In this document: positions 46,293 to 59,800 of the stretch, one piece after another
Layout of the letters: every line of letters starts with the position of its first letter
How positions within the stretch are numbered: position 1 is the first letter of the stretch
From: Mercurialis annua
Lineage: Eukaryota; Streptophyta; Magnoliopsida; Malpighiales; Euphorbiaceae
Length of the DNA stretch: 64,000 bases
NCBI RefSeq assembly: GCF_937616625.2
Contig: NC_065576.1
Span: 32,080,628 to 32,144,627, forward strand
Direction: 5' to 3'
Made by a program: the position numbers and the translations under genes
The notes under the pieces: generated by a model
Seen by the model: only the letters and a program-made list of their open reading frames with translations
What the model was told of the DNA's origin: nothing
The model's database searches: none

Positions 46293-46666
46293 GGGTAATT
46301 TTCACTAACAGTCCCTGAACTTTAGTCTCTCTCCCCAACCGTCCCTGAACTTTAATTCGTACCTCAATTGTCCCTGATTTTTAATTTCATATCCTAAAGG
46401 TCACTAACATCATTTTTATAGTAACTCTATCCAGTTTATTTTTGTATTACTCCACATAAACATCATCTCGTCATTTTTAATTTGCACCAACTAGGCGCCT
46501 AGTCACGTTTTCAGGTCAACCAATTGGACGAAATTACCATAAAAGTGATGTTAGAGACCTTTGGGATATGAAATTAAAGTTCAGGGACGGTTAGGGTAGA
46601 AATTAAAGTTCAGGGACGGTTGGGGGAGAGAGACGAAAGTTCATGGACATTTAGTGAAAATTACTC
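46293..46666. mobile_element. Mutator-like MITE (374 bp) with 9-bp TSD
   Basis: Terminal inverted repeats begin GGGTAATTTTCACTAA on the left and end AGTGAAAATTACTC on the right, continuing through GTCCCTGAACTTT blocks. The TSD GTCTTATTC is exact at 46284-46292 and 46667-46675. No ORF. Confidence 0.9.
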
Positions 46667-46678
46667 GTCTTATTCCGC

Positions 46679-46752
46679 TAAGTGACATTCTCTTCTCTCA
46701 CTCTCTGATTTCTATTAAGTGACATTCTCTTCTCTCACTCTCTGATTTCTAT
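46679..46752. repeat. Tandem duplication, 37 bp x 2
   Basis: The unit starts TAAGTGACATTCTCTTC and ends GATTTCTAT. Two perfect copies follow directly after the MITE target duplication. The stretch 46753-46934 holds nothing recognisable. Confidence 0.95.
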
Positions 46753-46934
46753 CCCTCGATTTTGTTCTCTTCTTCGATAATCAGTTTAATCAATATGAGC
46801 TATTTGTGATTGTTCTTCATTCCCAGCGGTGAAATCACTATGAGATATCTACTCTATTGTTTTTTAGCTCAAAGCTCACGGTTCAAGGTTCTAAAACCTT
46901 AATGTTCTCAGTTTTTGTTCTAAAACTTCAATGT

Positions 46935-49593
46935 TGTCAGATGACCCAACTTCATGGATCGCGACCGGCACTAGGGAATGGATATGGTCGTACCGAAACC
47001 CGAAGCAAGCCTCGCGGATAAACAATGAAACATATAAACCTGCAGAAAAACACAGCTCGGGGGCAACCGAGACTCCAACCTAGGTCTAACAGTTTATATA
47101 AACAGTTCTAAGATAAATACTCGGCTCAAATCCGAGATTTCAAAACATGCCTCATAGATAATATAATTAATCTTAAGTATAACACGCCAAAGATATAATA
47201 AAACAATCGGGCCAATATGCAAATCCAAAGTATAAGACATGCATAAATAATAAACTATCTCTACTGCGGTCTAAGAGTTTGAAAACAGTTGACTAGTTTT
47301 AATAATATAAAAACCTCAGAGGAAATCAAAGAATCGGAGTTGAACCAAGCTTCAAATCATAAACCTAGAAAATTGGAAAAACAACGGGGTTAAATATACT
47401 GAGATGAGTTCATAATGCTATTTACATTTATTAAGATTAAAACCCTTAAAACCTTAAATCATTTTATACTAATATACTTATATACTTGATTATGGAATAA
47501 CATTATTGAAATGACATCCCTAATGTATAGCCCAAAGTAGGTGCGAACAAATACTCATCCATCCCAAGGTAAGCCAGACATATAGTCAGCCAATCCCAAA
47601 GTACTTACTGGTGCACACAGTCTCGATACTCGCCTATCGAGTAGCTCGTTCCAATCAAGATCCATAATCATTTAAAACAGTTCGCAAACAGTTGATATAC
47701 TAAAATAATTTGCGGTACTTAATAAAGCGGTAAATAACACTATAAACTCACTGCTTGCGTATCCACGTGATAACCTTGGCAAGCAAGCTAACCCTGCGCA
47801 GACTCCAAAGCACGAGCAGACGATGGGTCTAAAAATAAGATACAAGTTAAAAAAATATACAACCCTTAACTCTAAGAATACTAGACACCACATAGGACTA
47901 GCATCTCAAACCACAACCAAAGTACAATCAAAAGTAAACTAAACATCCATATGAACCAAACAACCCAATTAAACAAGTTAAGCTTTGATGAGTCCTTAAT
48001 CTTCTAAATAAATTCGGAGTTCTTACATGCTTAAATAATCATTTTAAGACCAATGAAGTTTCCAAAGTAGTGTGTTAGCCTTAACTGCAGATAGCCCAAC
48101 ACAACATGTCGGGCGACACAAGTCTAACCTGACCCAAAAGTATACCAATGTATAAAACAAAGTAAAACCAATGTCCTTTTATAAAACCAAAGTCATTTGA
48201 AAACAAGAACTTAATCCATAGCTTAACATTGCCATAATTATAATAAAACAATAAGCCAAATAGCTTGCCAACACTTGGCAAGTTCCATTCAAAATATTCA
48301 CTACTTAAATAAGCCACCTTAAATGAAATCACAAATGATTTAAATACTCTTATATACTCATATTCATATCTGAAATAATAATTCAATTAGCCATAAAACT
48401 TAAGAAAAATCCAACATAGCTCACATACCATTACAACCATCGATTACCAATTACCAATCAAACTAAAGCAATTATGGCGGAATTAGATCTACTAGGATAG
48501 CTCTAGAACATTCCTGGTAGCCACTTAACAACCTAAGTAACAATCTAATTAAACCATCCAAACCATAGCAAAGCAATTTTATAAGCCAACGATTAGATCA
48601 CTAAAACGTTGTACACCTAAGGTATATCGTTTTACTTGTTTAAACTCAGCCCTTTAGTTACATTTTCAGACATATTTAACAATTCAAAAATAGCGAATTA
48701 ATCTTGGTATAACCACCATTTACACCACTCTTGAATCTAGTTAAAGATTATCAAACCACCCACTGTATTGTAAGCTCTATAAGCCAAATCTAACACATAA
48801 GATTATTTCCACATTTTAGTTTTTGTTCAAAACAAAATTTAGAACCAAAGAACATCGTCATTTGATAAAATTTTAAATTAAAACGACCAATCCAATCCAC
48901 CCAATGTATAAACAATATTTATATATCAAATACAACATCAATTGAATAATTCCAGATTTGTAAATCAAAGCAAAACAACATATACAATCCAAATCACCCA
49001 AGGTATTGATACAAACAACAACCTAGCAATCTCTACGCAACCATAATAAAGGAATTAGAACCACATACCTCTTTAATAGATTAGGAACAATCAAATAGAA
49101 GAAACCCAGAAAATAGTAGGTCCAAATCAGCCTACAAACATACACATATAGAGCTATTAAATGCACAAACAATAGGAATGATGATAGAGAGATTAAACCA
49201 CTGAAAAAATGATTAGAATACTTACAAATAATCAAAATAGGACCAAGGAGTGAATGGAAATCAATATCATAGAGCATATAGCCGTTTAAGGGTGTTTAAA
49301 TAGAAAAACAGCGAAGTGCACAGTGTCGTGTCGCGCCTGCTACGCCTATATCGCGCACGCGACACCTATGCTTGTCGCGCCCGCGAAAAGCTTCTGCGTC
49401 CAAAAATAATTAAATTTTTGAAATTGAAATCTAGACCGCTCCAAACCCCGAGGCCACACCCAAGACATCCCTAAACATATATTAAAAGGTTTGGAATACG
49501 AAAATCACAATTCCAATTGGTCGAACAACTCAAACGAACCCCAAAGTGATCGATAAGCTTAACAGAGCTATTCGGAAAATACGGGGTGTTATA
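46935..49593 (-). mobile_element. Degraded A-like LTR (solo or truncated)
   Basis: Follows the A LTR in order: CTTCATGGATCGCGACCGGCA, GGGGGCAACCGAGACTCC, CTACTGCGGTCTAAGAGTT, AACAACGGGGTTA, CTCGATA/TATCGAG hairpin, CACTGCTTGC. It ends GGGGTGTTATA instead of GGGTATTACA. Neither a TSD nor primer-binding or polypurine sequences flank it. A CpG-rich block (49318-49395) with TCGCGCACGCGA is not in A. Confidence 0.8.
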
Positions 49594-51131
49594 ACTAGCC
49601 ATACTTGTAATCTTTCCTTTATTTATGTTTTTCGCTCATCATTGAGTTTGAAAAAATATTAATCTAATCTAATAATTCTATGATTAAATCATCAAATCTA
49701 ATCTATGCAATATCATTCGCTTGTATCCCTTGATTTTGATTATCAATAATCGAGTTTCGGGGTCTGAACTTTGCCCGAAATATAGCCTCGTGGCTAATTA
49801 TGGAAATGCGCTATGTCTTCGCTAAATTCCAGTTTATCATGCCTTATAAGTCCCTTTTAACGTTTGCTATCTCCATCTTATGTTGTATGACTTTTGAGTC
49901 TATCGGAGTCTAACATCATCTTTCCTTGACGTTTCTTGTTCTTCTCATACTTTGTCATGTATATGTTATACATGACATCCTTATCGATATCCATTGATCA
50001 CTTCTTGACCTCATGAGATTGAATTTCATGAAATTGAATGCTTTCCAAGCATTACTTATTATACTTCGCGTCCATCTTTCATAGCGTACTTCTTATCTTT
50101 CGACCATTTAACTTTACTTGTCCATATCGGATCGGTAATCTCCTTACCGTCGTCCGATGACATCCTTTTTCATTCCTTATTACTCATTTTTTATCGTTTC
50201 GTAGGTCTTATCTTCATTCCTTTCAATCACTATATCCATTTACGTATATTTTTATCCTTTTCTTTTTGCGCTTTCACTACGCTACTCTGATCATCCATCT
50301 TATTCCAATGTACATGTTGTGCATGATGCTTCTTGGTTCTTATGAACATGTGACTTATAATTCCTTTATCATCGTCCATTGAAGCTCTTATCGCTATCAT
50401 ACTGCCTTCCTCGATCTCCTTCTACATCTTATTTCAGCCTTTTCATCACCTACTATCGACAAAGGGTCTGAGTTATTCCTTTTCGATCTTGTCGATGTGG
50501 TGCATGCTTAATCATGCGGATATCCTTATATCAGACTCTTACTGATATTTGGTCTATCAATAAGGTCAACCTTGTATTATCATTCCCTTTATAGGTTTGG
50601 CTTTTATCGCCTGCGGTTACATCGAATCCGCTCTCCCTTATATCACTTTGTCTTTTATACTAGACATCTTTTCGTCAAACTGTATAATTACAATATATCG
50701 TTCTTTCCTTTTAATTTATTGATTACTACACATTCTATGCGTATTGTTCAATTCTTTTCACCATTACATGGCTTTCCCATGGCCCGTATTCTCTTTGGAT
50801 CCTTAGATTTTCTTATTCCCTCAATTTATACGTTTTATTGTAGCCTCGTTTTGTTTAATAGGTAAATACCAATCATAGGTATCTTACCGACATTTCACAT
50901 GCCTCACATCAATCGTTTCTTAATATCTTTTATTATCATTAAGGCTGAATTCTCATATTGGGGTATGTTATTCTAAGCACATAGTTCATTCTTATTTAAA
51001 TAATAATCTTTTATTTTATTATCGTAGGGCTTTACATATGAGTTTCTTACAAAACAAATACATTTATGATATTGCTGACATATCAGTCTTTCAATCTTTT
51101 CTTTCCGTTCAAATCATTTGAAACATCAGTA

Positions 51132-51330
51132 CAAAGTAGCTCAGAGTGATGACACATCTCATCACTAAAGAGTTGTTCACTGAAATCACATTTTTCACTT
51201 TTGGTACGAGTATGATGCATGATTTACATTGGAAAATGTAGTATATAAAAAATATTTGTATATATACTCGTATGCACTATTAACGTGATTATGACATGTT
51301 ATATTCAGTGTCTGAGCATATTCGTACTGT
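51132..51330 (-). ncRNA. Conserved structured domain, copy in 'k'
   Basis: The inner closing stem GCTCAGA (51139-51145) with TCTGAGC (51311-51317) is intact, and the outer AATTGT part has decayed although a GTAC/GTAC pair remains outside it. GTGATGA/TCATCAC and ATGCAT are kept. Confidence 0.55.
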
Positions 51331-52170
51331 TTAAAATCATAAGATTTTCTCTTCTGAAAATCACAGTAAGTCCCTTCAGACTACCCACTTTGCGACATTA
51401 ATTGCTTTCTGTTATTCATTATTGGGGTTTTATTATAGTTTTGATATTGGAATTATCAGTATTTCTTAACACTTATCGAATTGTTCTATAGCTAATGCTA
51501 TTCTTTTAGCATTGCTAACTGAATCCTTTGTTTCCCCCGTTTCGACATCCATTCTTTCTATCATTCACCATTTCAATCATATTTTGATACCACGTAGCCC
51601 TTAGGCTCACAGATCAATCTTTCATACCCTTCTTCCTTTAACATCGTTTACCATCCTCGTGGTAATTAAAACGTAATATAGGGAATTACGTTTCATATCG
51701 CGTATGTTATGTGTTTTGTGTATTATTTTTTTCATTCGGTTCTTTGTTTCATTTTTATATCAATAACTATGTTAAGGACAAAGCGTATATGCGCGGGTTT
51801 ATTAATCTACCTCTATAGGCAACATCTCAATTAACATAGTTCAATCAATGCATATTAAAACAATTGATCACATAATAAACAATACAAATATTTGAATCAT
51901 ATAAACACATTTTTCATATAAACACACTAATCATATAAGCGTGTATGGAACACAACACAAAATTCATGTCATACCTGGGGTGCCAGACTAGACTCGTATC
52001 TCTCTCAAGTCATGATGCCACGTTCGCATTTTCTAATGCGTCTAATACTACCTCTACCTCTTTGCATGAGTGCAAGGTTATGCCAAGTACTACTAGCATG
52101 ATCTCCAATCATAGGATATTCTTCTTGTTCGAAGAAGAAAGATCGGATCAGATTATTGCTCTACTTACGA

Positions 52171-52762
52171 TCACTTGGCTATCTGAATAGCCCTAGCGGA
52201 TATCGATCTGTAATGCCCATGCGTATCTTGATACAATTCCACAACTTGGGTACTAGGCCCTTGATAATGGTTGATTGCGTCGTTGTCCTTGTTAATCTCG
52301 GAAACTGCTCTTATCATACGCAGAGACTCCTCGATGTATGCCTCAATAGCTAGCATACTCCTTGAGTATGTCTCTAGCTGGGTCCTGAACCTATTCAGAC
52401 TGGTCTCTGTCTGAAGTCCTCCCGATACCTCTGTAAATCGGCCCATAACTGTTCATTGTTGAACTGTTCTGTTGTCAGAATCCTCTGACGGATCCTTCTC
52501 TGTGTCCTCCTCTTATGAATCACTAATGGATCTCTGATGATCCACCATTCTTAGCATGAAAGCCATCCTGATACACAAGAGTTTCTCTTTCATTGCTTGG
52601 TACATGATCTGCGTAGAAACTATTTTGATATGTAAGAGGCGCTTCCTCCTTTCCTTTTGCAGTACTTGATTGAGCTCCATTTTCCCAAACATCTTGAAAT
52701 AAGAATAACTTATTATGAGATTCCATTCTCACAACGTCCAGTTTAATATGCGTTTGGCACAT
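52171..52762 (-). pseudogene. Remnant of the small element ORF in 'k'
   Basis: One frame (52762-52523) holds NGAQSSTAKGKEEAP and two (Y)Q-[ND]-[GS]-F motifs; another (52446-52171) holds a helix-rich part with LN-x-(F/V)R-x-Q and SRSML, matching the C ORF at 29654-30630 in order. A missing base right after the expected ATG context and stops between the frames show it is broken. Confidence 0.6.
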
Positions 52763-53035
52763 GCATATTATATCAAAACATAATACGCATTCTCACCTCA
52801 ACCATGTACATCACAAAGAGCAAGCAGCGTTTCATAAATCGATCGATCAAACTTAGCAAAAATAATCAATCAATGACAATAAGACTCAGGTGCGGCTCTT
52901 TTCTATAGCTGCAGTGGTTCCTAGGTACTCAATTACAAACTAGTAGTAGTATCAATCTACCCCAAACTATATTAATAGTAACTGGACTAACTGCTCAGAT
53001 AACAACTTTGTCACGACCCGAAATCTCAAGTCTCA

Positions 53036-54634
53036 GGCTCAGGCTCTTGGGGATTTTCCTAAACAATTTATTGCATTTTCCAATTTTATTCATTTTCTGC
53101 ATTTGAATATTTTTGAATAATTTTATTTAATGCATTCAAGTTCTTGAGTCAATAGTGAAATCTATCTTATGCATTTATTTGATGTCTCGATTGACAGGCA
53201 TATTCTCTTCAATCATCATGCGTGCATGAGTGATAGAATCGAGTTGTATATAAACCAGCGTATTCAATGTCTGGTACAGGGAAACGATAAAATTAAAGTC
53301 CAGAGATAATTCTGTTGCAATAGGTTCTACCCTTAAAAGGTGAGGGAGTAATAGCTTGCCAAGAGAGAATCCACAAGAACCTCTTGGAAAAATAGTGCAA
53401 AAGCAAAAGGCGGCACTCGAAATTAAAATCAAAATCAAAATCAAAATCAAAATCAAAATCAAATACAAAATATAAAAAAAACAAAAAGAGAAAAGAAATT
53501 GTTTTTGCCTATTAATGGTGTAAAGCACCCAAGCACCCAGATAAATATAAAAATCCTCCTAGGGATTTATTGCAAGAGAGAGGAAAAATGGTCAATCATG
53601 GAATTCCAAAAAAACTAAATTGACGATAGGGGTATGACCGCTTGAAACAGAAAATATCTCAGATAATGTACCGGACATTGGATAAGATGGTAATACAGAT
53701 CTTCTATCAAACATTTACATTGCTTATTGACCAGCACATACTCCTAGAAAGGACAGACAAATGACCATAAATCTAAAAGTGTAGCTTTTTGAGACAGTGA
53801 AACAAAACCTTTATGTTAAAATCTGAAATTCAAAATTTTTAAACATTTCTTTCAGAATAACGCTGTGAATGCACATAAATTGTCATAGGAACTACATATC
53901 ATTTCGTCCAAAGTCAAACTACAAGAGCCAGATTGAGAGAAAAAAGAGCAAGACTCTTCATTGAATCATCCAGTCCCCTACCAGAAAACTGAATACTTCA
54001 ATGAGGGGGAAATACCGAGTCTACAATAGACAAGCTCAGAAAAATAAAAAAAATAGGGCAAATGTTTGCAAATTTGGACGTCCCGAGAAGGCCGGAAGCT
54101 TCCACAAGCAGGATACACCTTAAGAACCACAAGCTACAAGCTGCTGCAATCCGGAACAAGCACTATCCCACTACTATCCTGAGACAGAAATTCGGATAGC
54201 AGGGGGCATCGAAGCCTTCATCACAGGTTTCAGGCCTCAAACTTAACTTAGGCGTTGTGCCTCTACCGTCCTACGAAGGACATCTGAATAGCTGGAGGCA
54301 TCAAGGCCCCCAGAGCGGGAAAGGCATCCATTCTTGAGAACGCAACTAGTTGCAAAAGGAAAAGTGCTGTCGAGAAGAAGATTGTTATAAAACCAAGAAG
54401 TTTGAGATCAGCACCGCGAAGTAGTTAATCTCACTGCTAAAATTTCATCTCCTACTGCTGAATTTCCATCCCCTGCTGACCTTGCTGCTGCTACATTACC
54501 GAACGTTAACGGTGTTGAGCTTTACTGCCCTGCTATTGTTTGTTCAAGTTTTGAAGCAGATATCTCCTAAATTTACGTGTTTAAGGTTTTCTTATTCTCT
54601 TTTGATTAATTAGCTTCATGAAAAAGGATAAATC
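53036..54634. other. Gene-free stretch with a hexamer repeat
   Basis: Contains a (TCAAAA)n tract at about 53424-53465 (seven units) and a short near-repeat around 54190 and 54280 (GCATCGAAGCC / GCATCAAGGCC). Composition is more GC-balanced at 53900-54500, which may be an old gene or transposon, but no frame shows a recognisable protein. Confidence 0.5.
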
Positions 54635-54637
54635 TAT

Positions 54638-54842
54638 GGCCATGTTTGGTTCATGTAATAGGTGCGGAATGGAATAGCTATTCCGTATAGAATGGCAATT
54701 CTTTGCTTTGGTTCATAGAATAGGTATTCCAAAGAATTGAAATTCCATGATTTTGTGAAATAAACAATCCTCTCAAAAATTAAAGAATGGCTATTCCATT
54801 CCTTATGGAATAACTATTCTATTCCATGAACCAAACATGGCC
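54638..54842. mobile_element. MITE (205 bp)
   Basis: Perfect 18-bp inverted termini GGCCATGTTTGGTTCATG and CATGAACCAAACATGGCC, and internal arms around GGAATAGCTATTCC and AATGGCTATTCCATTCC. TAT flanks both ends, suggesting a 3-bp TSD as in Tourist/Harbinger MITEs, although the family's usual TSD is TAA/TTA. Confidence 0.85.
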
Positions 54843-54845
54843 TAT

Positions 54846-55327
54846 ATGTTCAATTGAAATTTTGCATACTTATGTAGTAAGTAGAATAGAGTTGATAACC
54901 AAATATTATTGTACTAGTTTGGATTGGTTTCTAAAGTTAAAGTGAATGTAATTTTTTTAAAGTTTTAATGAGAATTAAATAACGCAATTTACTCTATTTA
55001 TTTATCGGTATAAATAATATGTTGTTAAAATGGTGGCCACTTAATTTAGTGGCATAAAATATTTAGTAAAATTAATGAAAGTAATGGCACATATATATTG
55101 CAACTATTATTATTTAAGTTAGTAGCAATACAAATATGCCACAAAAAGATTAACTTTTATGGCAAAACGTTCAATTAGTGGCAAAATGAAAATTTTCCAT
55201 TAGCACTTTTAGTGACTGACTTTTAGTAGCAAACCAGTGGTAAAATTAATTTTTTTCCATAAATGATATTAGGAGCAATTTTTAACATTTTGTGGCAAAA
55301 ATGTTTTCCATAAATATCCATTTTGTT
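54846..55327. other. Gene-free stretch with scattered GTGGCA motifs
   Basis: From about 55030 there are several GTGGC and TGGCA blocks in both orientations (AGTGGCAAAA, TTGTGGCAAAAA, ATGCCAC). These look like an eroded MITE; ends were not resolved. No coding region. Confidence 0.4.
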
Positions 55328-55860
55328 GTGGACAATCCAAAAAAATCTCTGGGTTTTAAAAATTTGGCCGGTATCTGCATTTATTTTCTCATTTAAATGG
55401 ATATTAAACTCTCTGGGTTTTAAAAAGATCACTAAAGTCAATTTTTTCATAAAATGGTCATTTAATTATATCTTTTATTATAAAAATGTTTCTGTTGTTA
55501 CGAAAAGAATATTAAACTTTTCGTGAATTACAAAAGAGCCATTGGGTTATACCTTTTATTACAACAAGGTTACTGAGCTATATTCCTTTTTGTAATTTTG
55601 GCTTGCCACGTAAGCAAAAATGTTACATTTTTACGTGAAAACGGTACGTTTTATATGGGCAAACCCTTTTATAATAAAATGTATAGTTCAGTGACCATTT
55701 TGTAAAAAAATTGACTTTAGTGACCTTTTTGAAATTTCCTGAGATTTGAGTGACCCAAGAAGTTTAATATCCCATTTAAATATATGGTTGAAATAAAAAA
55801 TTTGTAATGTTGTGGACAATTCAAAAGTTTGGTTGGAATCAGCATTTATTTTCTCATATA
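55328..55860. repeat. ~100-bp repeat units, related to the BURP upstream region
   Basis: Two units begin TGTGGACAAT(C/T)CAAAA and run through GCATTTATTTTCTCAT(A/T)TAAA and GGTTGAAAT. The first is split by the MITE at 55399. Related units occur at 5710-5800 and 61210-61360. Confidence 0.75.
55399..55772. mobile_element. Mutator-like MITE (374 bp) with 9-bp TSD
   Basis: Terminal inverted repeats GGATATTAAACT and AGTTTAATATCC, with a longer inner match (AAAGTCAATTTTTT and AAAAAATTGACTTT). The exact TSD CATTTAAAT lies at 55390-55398 and 55773-55781. No ORF. Confidence 0.88.
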
Positions 55861-56823
55861 AATATGAGAAAATTAGCCTGGTTACTGGCTTAGGCCCTTT
55901 TATTGTGAATTTTACGGGAGAAAAATTCCTTTTAGAATTATACTGTTACCAATTTTCTAATTTGAATTTAATAATTTTGCTTTGTACAAAAATACTTTTT
56001 AAATTAGCAAAATACAGCTACCCAAAATGGGAATCTCTCATGATCCTTTTGCATGTTTCCATTTCTCTTACATTTTCCATTGATTCTTGTCAGATTTCTC
56101 TCCATTACCCCATGAACCAAATCTTTCCATTTTATTTTAAATTTAGGTTGAAATGACCCTCACGACAATTCTGCCACCACCAGTTTCATCAGCTACCACT
56201 AGTCCTATCCGCCAGCGGCCACACCACAACAGATCCATCTTCTCTATGCCTCGCCATCCCCAACTACAACATCAACTCCATCTTCTCTCTCTTTCTCAAC
56301 GGCAGCGACGGCGGCTTCGATAGTTTCAAAGAGGAGAAATGATTCGTTGTTTGCAAAAACAAGATGGAATCAAAAGTGCTATTTTTTCTTTAACAGATTT
56401 GATTCATCTCTGTAATCAAGATCAATAACAGACTCATCTCATGATAAATTGTGGCAAAATTGCCTTTTAGTCCAATTGCAATTATGAGAAATATGAGTCA
56501 TAAAGGTTTCCAAGGTGATGGTGCTACGGATTATTCCATGGAATTTTTGTATTTCTTGTGTTCGATTTTTTTGTATTCCCAGTTCATTTTGAATCTGATG
56601 TAAGCATTGTAATTTATGTCCGCGAAGCAACATCAATTTTTATATTTTATGACTTGATTTTCTAGTTGGTTAACCAATGCTGTATGAATGGTACACAAAT
56701 AATCTTATTTTTTAGTACACTAATGGTTAAATTTGGGTAAACGTTTAGCCGTCTTTCAATGATGCTCTTGATTTTGTGATATAATTTTTTCTCTTCACTT
56801 ATGTATCTGTAATTGTTTGTTGG
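55861..56823. other. Gene-free stretch with a CCACCAC-rich block
   Basis: At 56155-56340 the sequence is C-rich on the plus strand (CTGCCACCACCAG, CACACCACAACAG, GGCAGCGACGGCGGC) and could be a gene fragment, but no frame gives a recognisable domain. From 56680 it is low-complexity TA-rich sequence resembling 60121-60500. That is expected because the solo LTR that follows splits it. Confidence 0.45.
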
Positions 56824-59800
56824 TGTAATAACCTAAATTTTTGAGGTATTACGTGTAGTGCCACGAAGCATAATCGTAAAGATTAAGAATGAGACTATCA
56901 GATTAAGACTGGATAATAACGACTTAGACCGAAGAGGGTCTATTGGAACTATCGTAAAATAAGAATTTACCTGAAAAATTATTATGCGATAAATTGAATT
57001 TAATCGGGACTTAAAGGGAATAAAATAAAATGAGTTGGAAAGCCGGAGCTAATAATATTCACGGCAAGGTCCGTGAAATATTATTAATAAACGATCGTCA
57101 TAGTTTCGTAAGCATACAAAATCATTTTAGAAAATAGTTTGATGATTAGTTAAGAATAAGGGCTAAAGTGCAAATTAGCCACTTTAACCACAAGTGAACT
57201 TTTAACCACAAACTTCCGGAAGAAGTTGTGTTTTACTCTATTTTTTCAAAATAAGAAAATAATATCGATAAAGTTGTTATTGATAGTCATTAAAATGAAA
57301 ATTGGATGAAAAAGTGAGAAAAAGTGCAAGTTAGCTCAAAATGGAAATTTGAGCGTTTTTGGCCAAAATTGCCAAAATAAATTATTGGAAAGTGATATTA
57401 TAAAATATGTGACTAATGTTATTTATTTGAGAAATAAATAATACGGAATTTATCGAGAATCGAATGATTAAAGGATTAATGGACTAAATCGGACGAAAGG
57501 AAAGTTAGAAAGTGAAAATTAAGGAGGTGGCAAATTCAAGGACCTAAGTGGAATTTTAACCCACTTATTATTATCATTTATGAATGAATAATCATTCATT
57601 CAAAGGAGGAGGATATTCAGCAAAAAGAAGAGAAGAATCCCGAAACTCTTCTCCATTTTTCACTCAAATCTTACAAATGTCATAACTTCTTCGTTTCTCA
57701 ACGAAATTTAGCGATTCTTGCGGCCAATCAAGGTGAGCATGCTCTGTTTTTGGATTGATTTTGAATTGATACTATTGAATAAATTTTGTTGAGTGAATTG
57801 GATAAGAAATGAATTTAGGATTCGGAAATTGCTTGAGTTTGATGATGTGTTGTTATTGATGAAGTTTATTTGGAAAGTGCATAAATCATTCTGTCTAGGT
57901 GTGAGTTTCATGAATGAGTGAATTTGACAATGTTTTAGTCTTGAATTTCATATAATTAGGAGGTGTATAGGGGCTGGATTGTGTTGTTGTTAGAATGTGG
58001 TATCGATAGGTTAGCTTCATTGCGTAAGAAGTTACGATTTAGTCGATGTAAACAAATTGACGTTTTGCAGAAAATGTCTTGCAAAACAGCGATATTGCAA
58101 AGGCAATATATCGGGCTGTATAAGTCCAAATTAAGTTTTGTTTATTGGTACAGAAACTTTAGGATGTTAACTATAAATGTCTAAGTTTAATATTTTGCTG
58201 AATCGGACTCTAAGGTGCTCGTTTAAGGCAGGACATTACGTCGCACAGAGCTGTCCTGCATTTTCTAGACAGCCCAAAGTATTAACTTCGAAACTTGTTT
58301 TCGACACCTTCGGGTGCTTTTCATGATCCGAGACTTAAACGGAAGTTGTAGGCGACGTTCTAAACTTTAAGAATGTCAATTTCATTCAAGGGTCAACCTA
58401 TTTTAGATAAGCGTTTTTAATAACCAAAGTAGGTTGATCGAACTAGTTTTAGATGTGTAATCGTAATTAAATTTGTTATTAATTCGTAGCGTTATCGAAT
58501 TTGTGTAGACTCGACGAAGAGACTATCGATAAGGCTCGAGGGGAACGGGTCGAGATGTCTTTATGTTTATTTGAAGAATTTGGATAGCAAGTGGTGAGTA
58601 CACTTTAAATTACTCGTTAATATTCATAAAGCCGTATATTTTAATACGACGAGCTATATGAATATATTATATCATATTATTGAAAAGTAATATATATTGT
58701 ATTATTTGAAAATGCTTGTTTATCGAATTATGTTATCTTGATAATAACGTATTAAATGAAAAATATCATAAATGCTTAAAATACCGGGGAAGGGTAAAGC
58801 AATATGAAATGCAATCAAATGTCAAATGACACACAAGTGTCGACAATATAAGAGTAAAGAAATGTAGTACATTCCAATATGTACTATTAAATGAAATCAA
58901 TACCCTATTGTTCTTGTGTTATAAATGTATGCTCTTAGATTGTATTGTGCATGTCATGATCCATAAAGGATCAAGAAAACCCAACATAAATCATCGAAAT
59001 GATAAATACATGAGATAAGAAAAGTGTACTCTGACATATTCAATAATAAGAACTGAGATACAGGGTGGAACTCGGTAGAATTATCCCGGGACCTGTATCT
59101 CATCCATTCTCGATGATAGTCCTTGGAACTCATACGAAATAAAAAGTAAGTGCGATACATCGAGAATCAATACGAAACCAGATCGAGACACAATGTGAAC
59201 AAACACTCCTATTAAATGTCAATAGGAATTATATGAATCGACGGTTAAGTTCAAAAGACTTACAGGGTGCAGAGTCCGAATGCAGACATGAAGGTAACTC
59301 GGTTGAACTATCTCGGGACCTGTGTCTGGTGAGTAACTCGGTTGAACTATCTCGGGACTCACAACTTGGGATTAAGTAGTGGCATGAGTAACTCGGTCGA
59401 ACTATCTCGGGATTGTGCCACATGGTTGAAGGTAACTCGGTTGAACTATCTCGGGACCCAACCATAAGGATCAAGTCACAAGAGACTTGCCAATGATTTA
59501 ATTCGATTTAGAATCATGATGATATAACCTAAGATTTAAGATTCGATCGAAAACTATTGCAATAAAACGAGAAACAAAAATATCAATACCATAATAAGAA
59601 ATCAAAAATGTCAAATACGTATAAACTATAAGTTTATGAAATAAACAAAGAGTTATGAAGGAAAGTAAACAAGGTATGCAATATGATTTCAAAAGAGTAT
59701 TTTTTATATAAAAAATGGGTTTTCAACGGTTTTAACCCTTTACGTGATATTGCGTGTGATTTGGTGAACTTACTCAGTTTTATACTAACCCCGTTGCTCC

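Larger units (their letters stand above)
49594..53035 (-). mobile_element. Remnant 'k': internal region of a C-related element
   Basis: Shares with C the structured domain (51132-51330), small-ORF remnants (52171-52762) and the leader motif AGCTGCAGTGGTTCCTAGG near 52909. A degenerate primer-binding site (52993-53004, GCTCAGATAACA) precedes the first ~25 bases of an LTR (TGTCACGACCCGAAATC at 53009). The LTR then breaks off, and the 3' LTR and polypurine tract are missing. The 49594-50900 part is T-rich with no gene. Confidence 0.75.

Noticed and set aside
46935..53035. The A-like LTR and 'k' as one element
   Set aside because: The LTR is A-like, while k's internal motifs and its own LTR stub are C-like. 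No polypurine tract joins them at 49594.
53293..53484. Frame with (DF)n peptide
   Set aside because: A product of the TCAAAA hexamer repeat.
54000..54600. A host gene in the GC-balanced stretch
   Set aside because: No frame beyond short pieces, no domain and no splice pattern that I could support.
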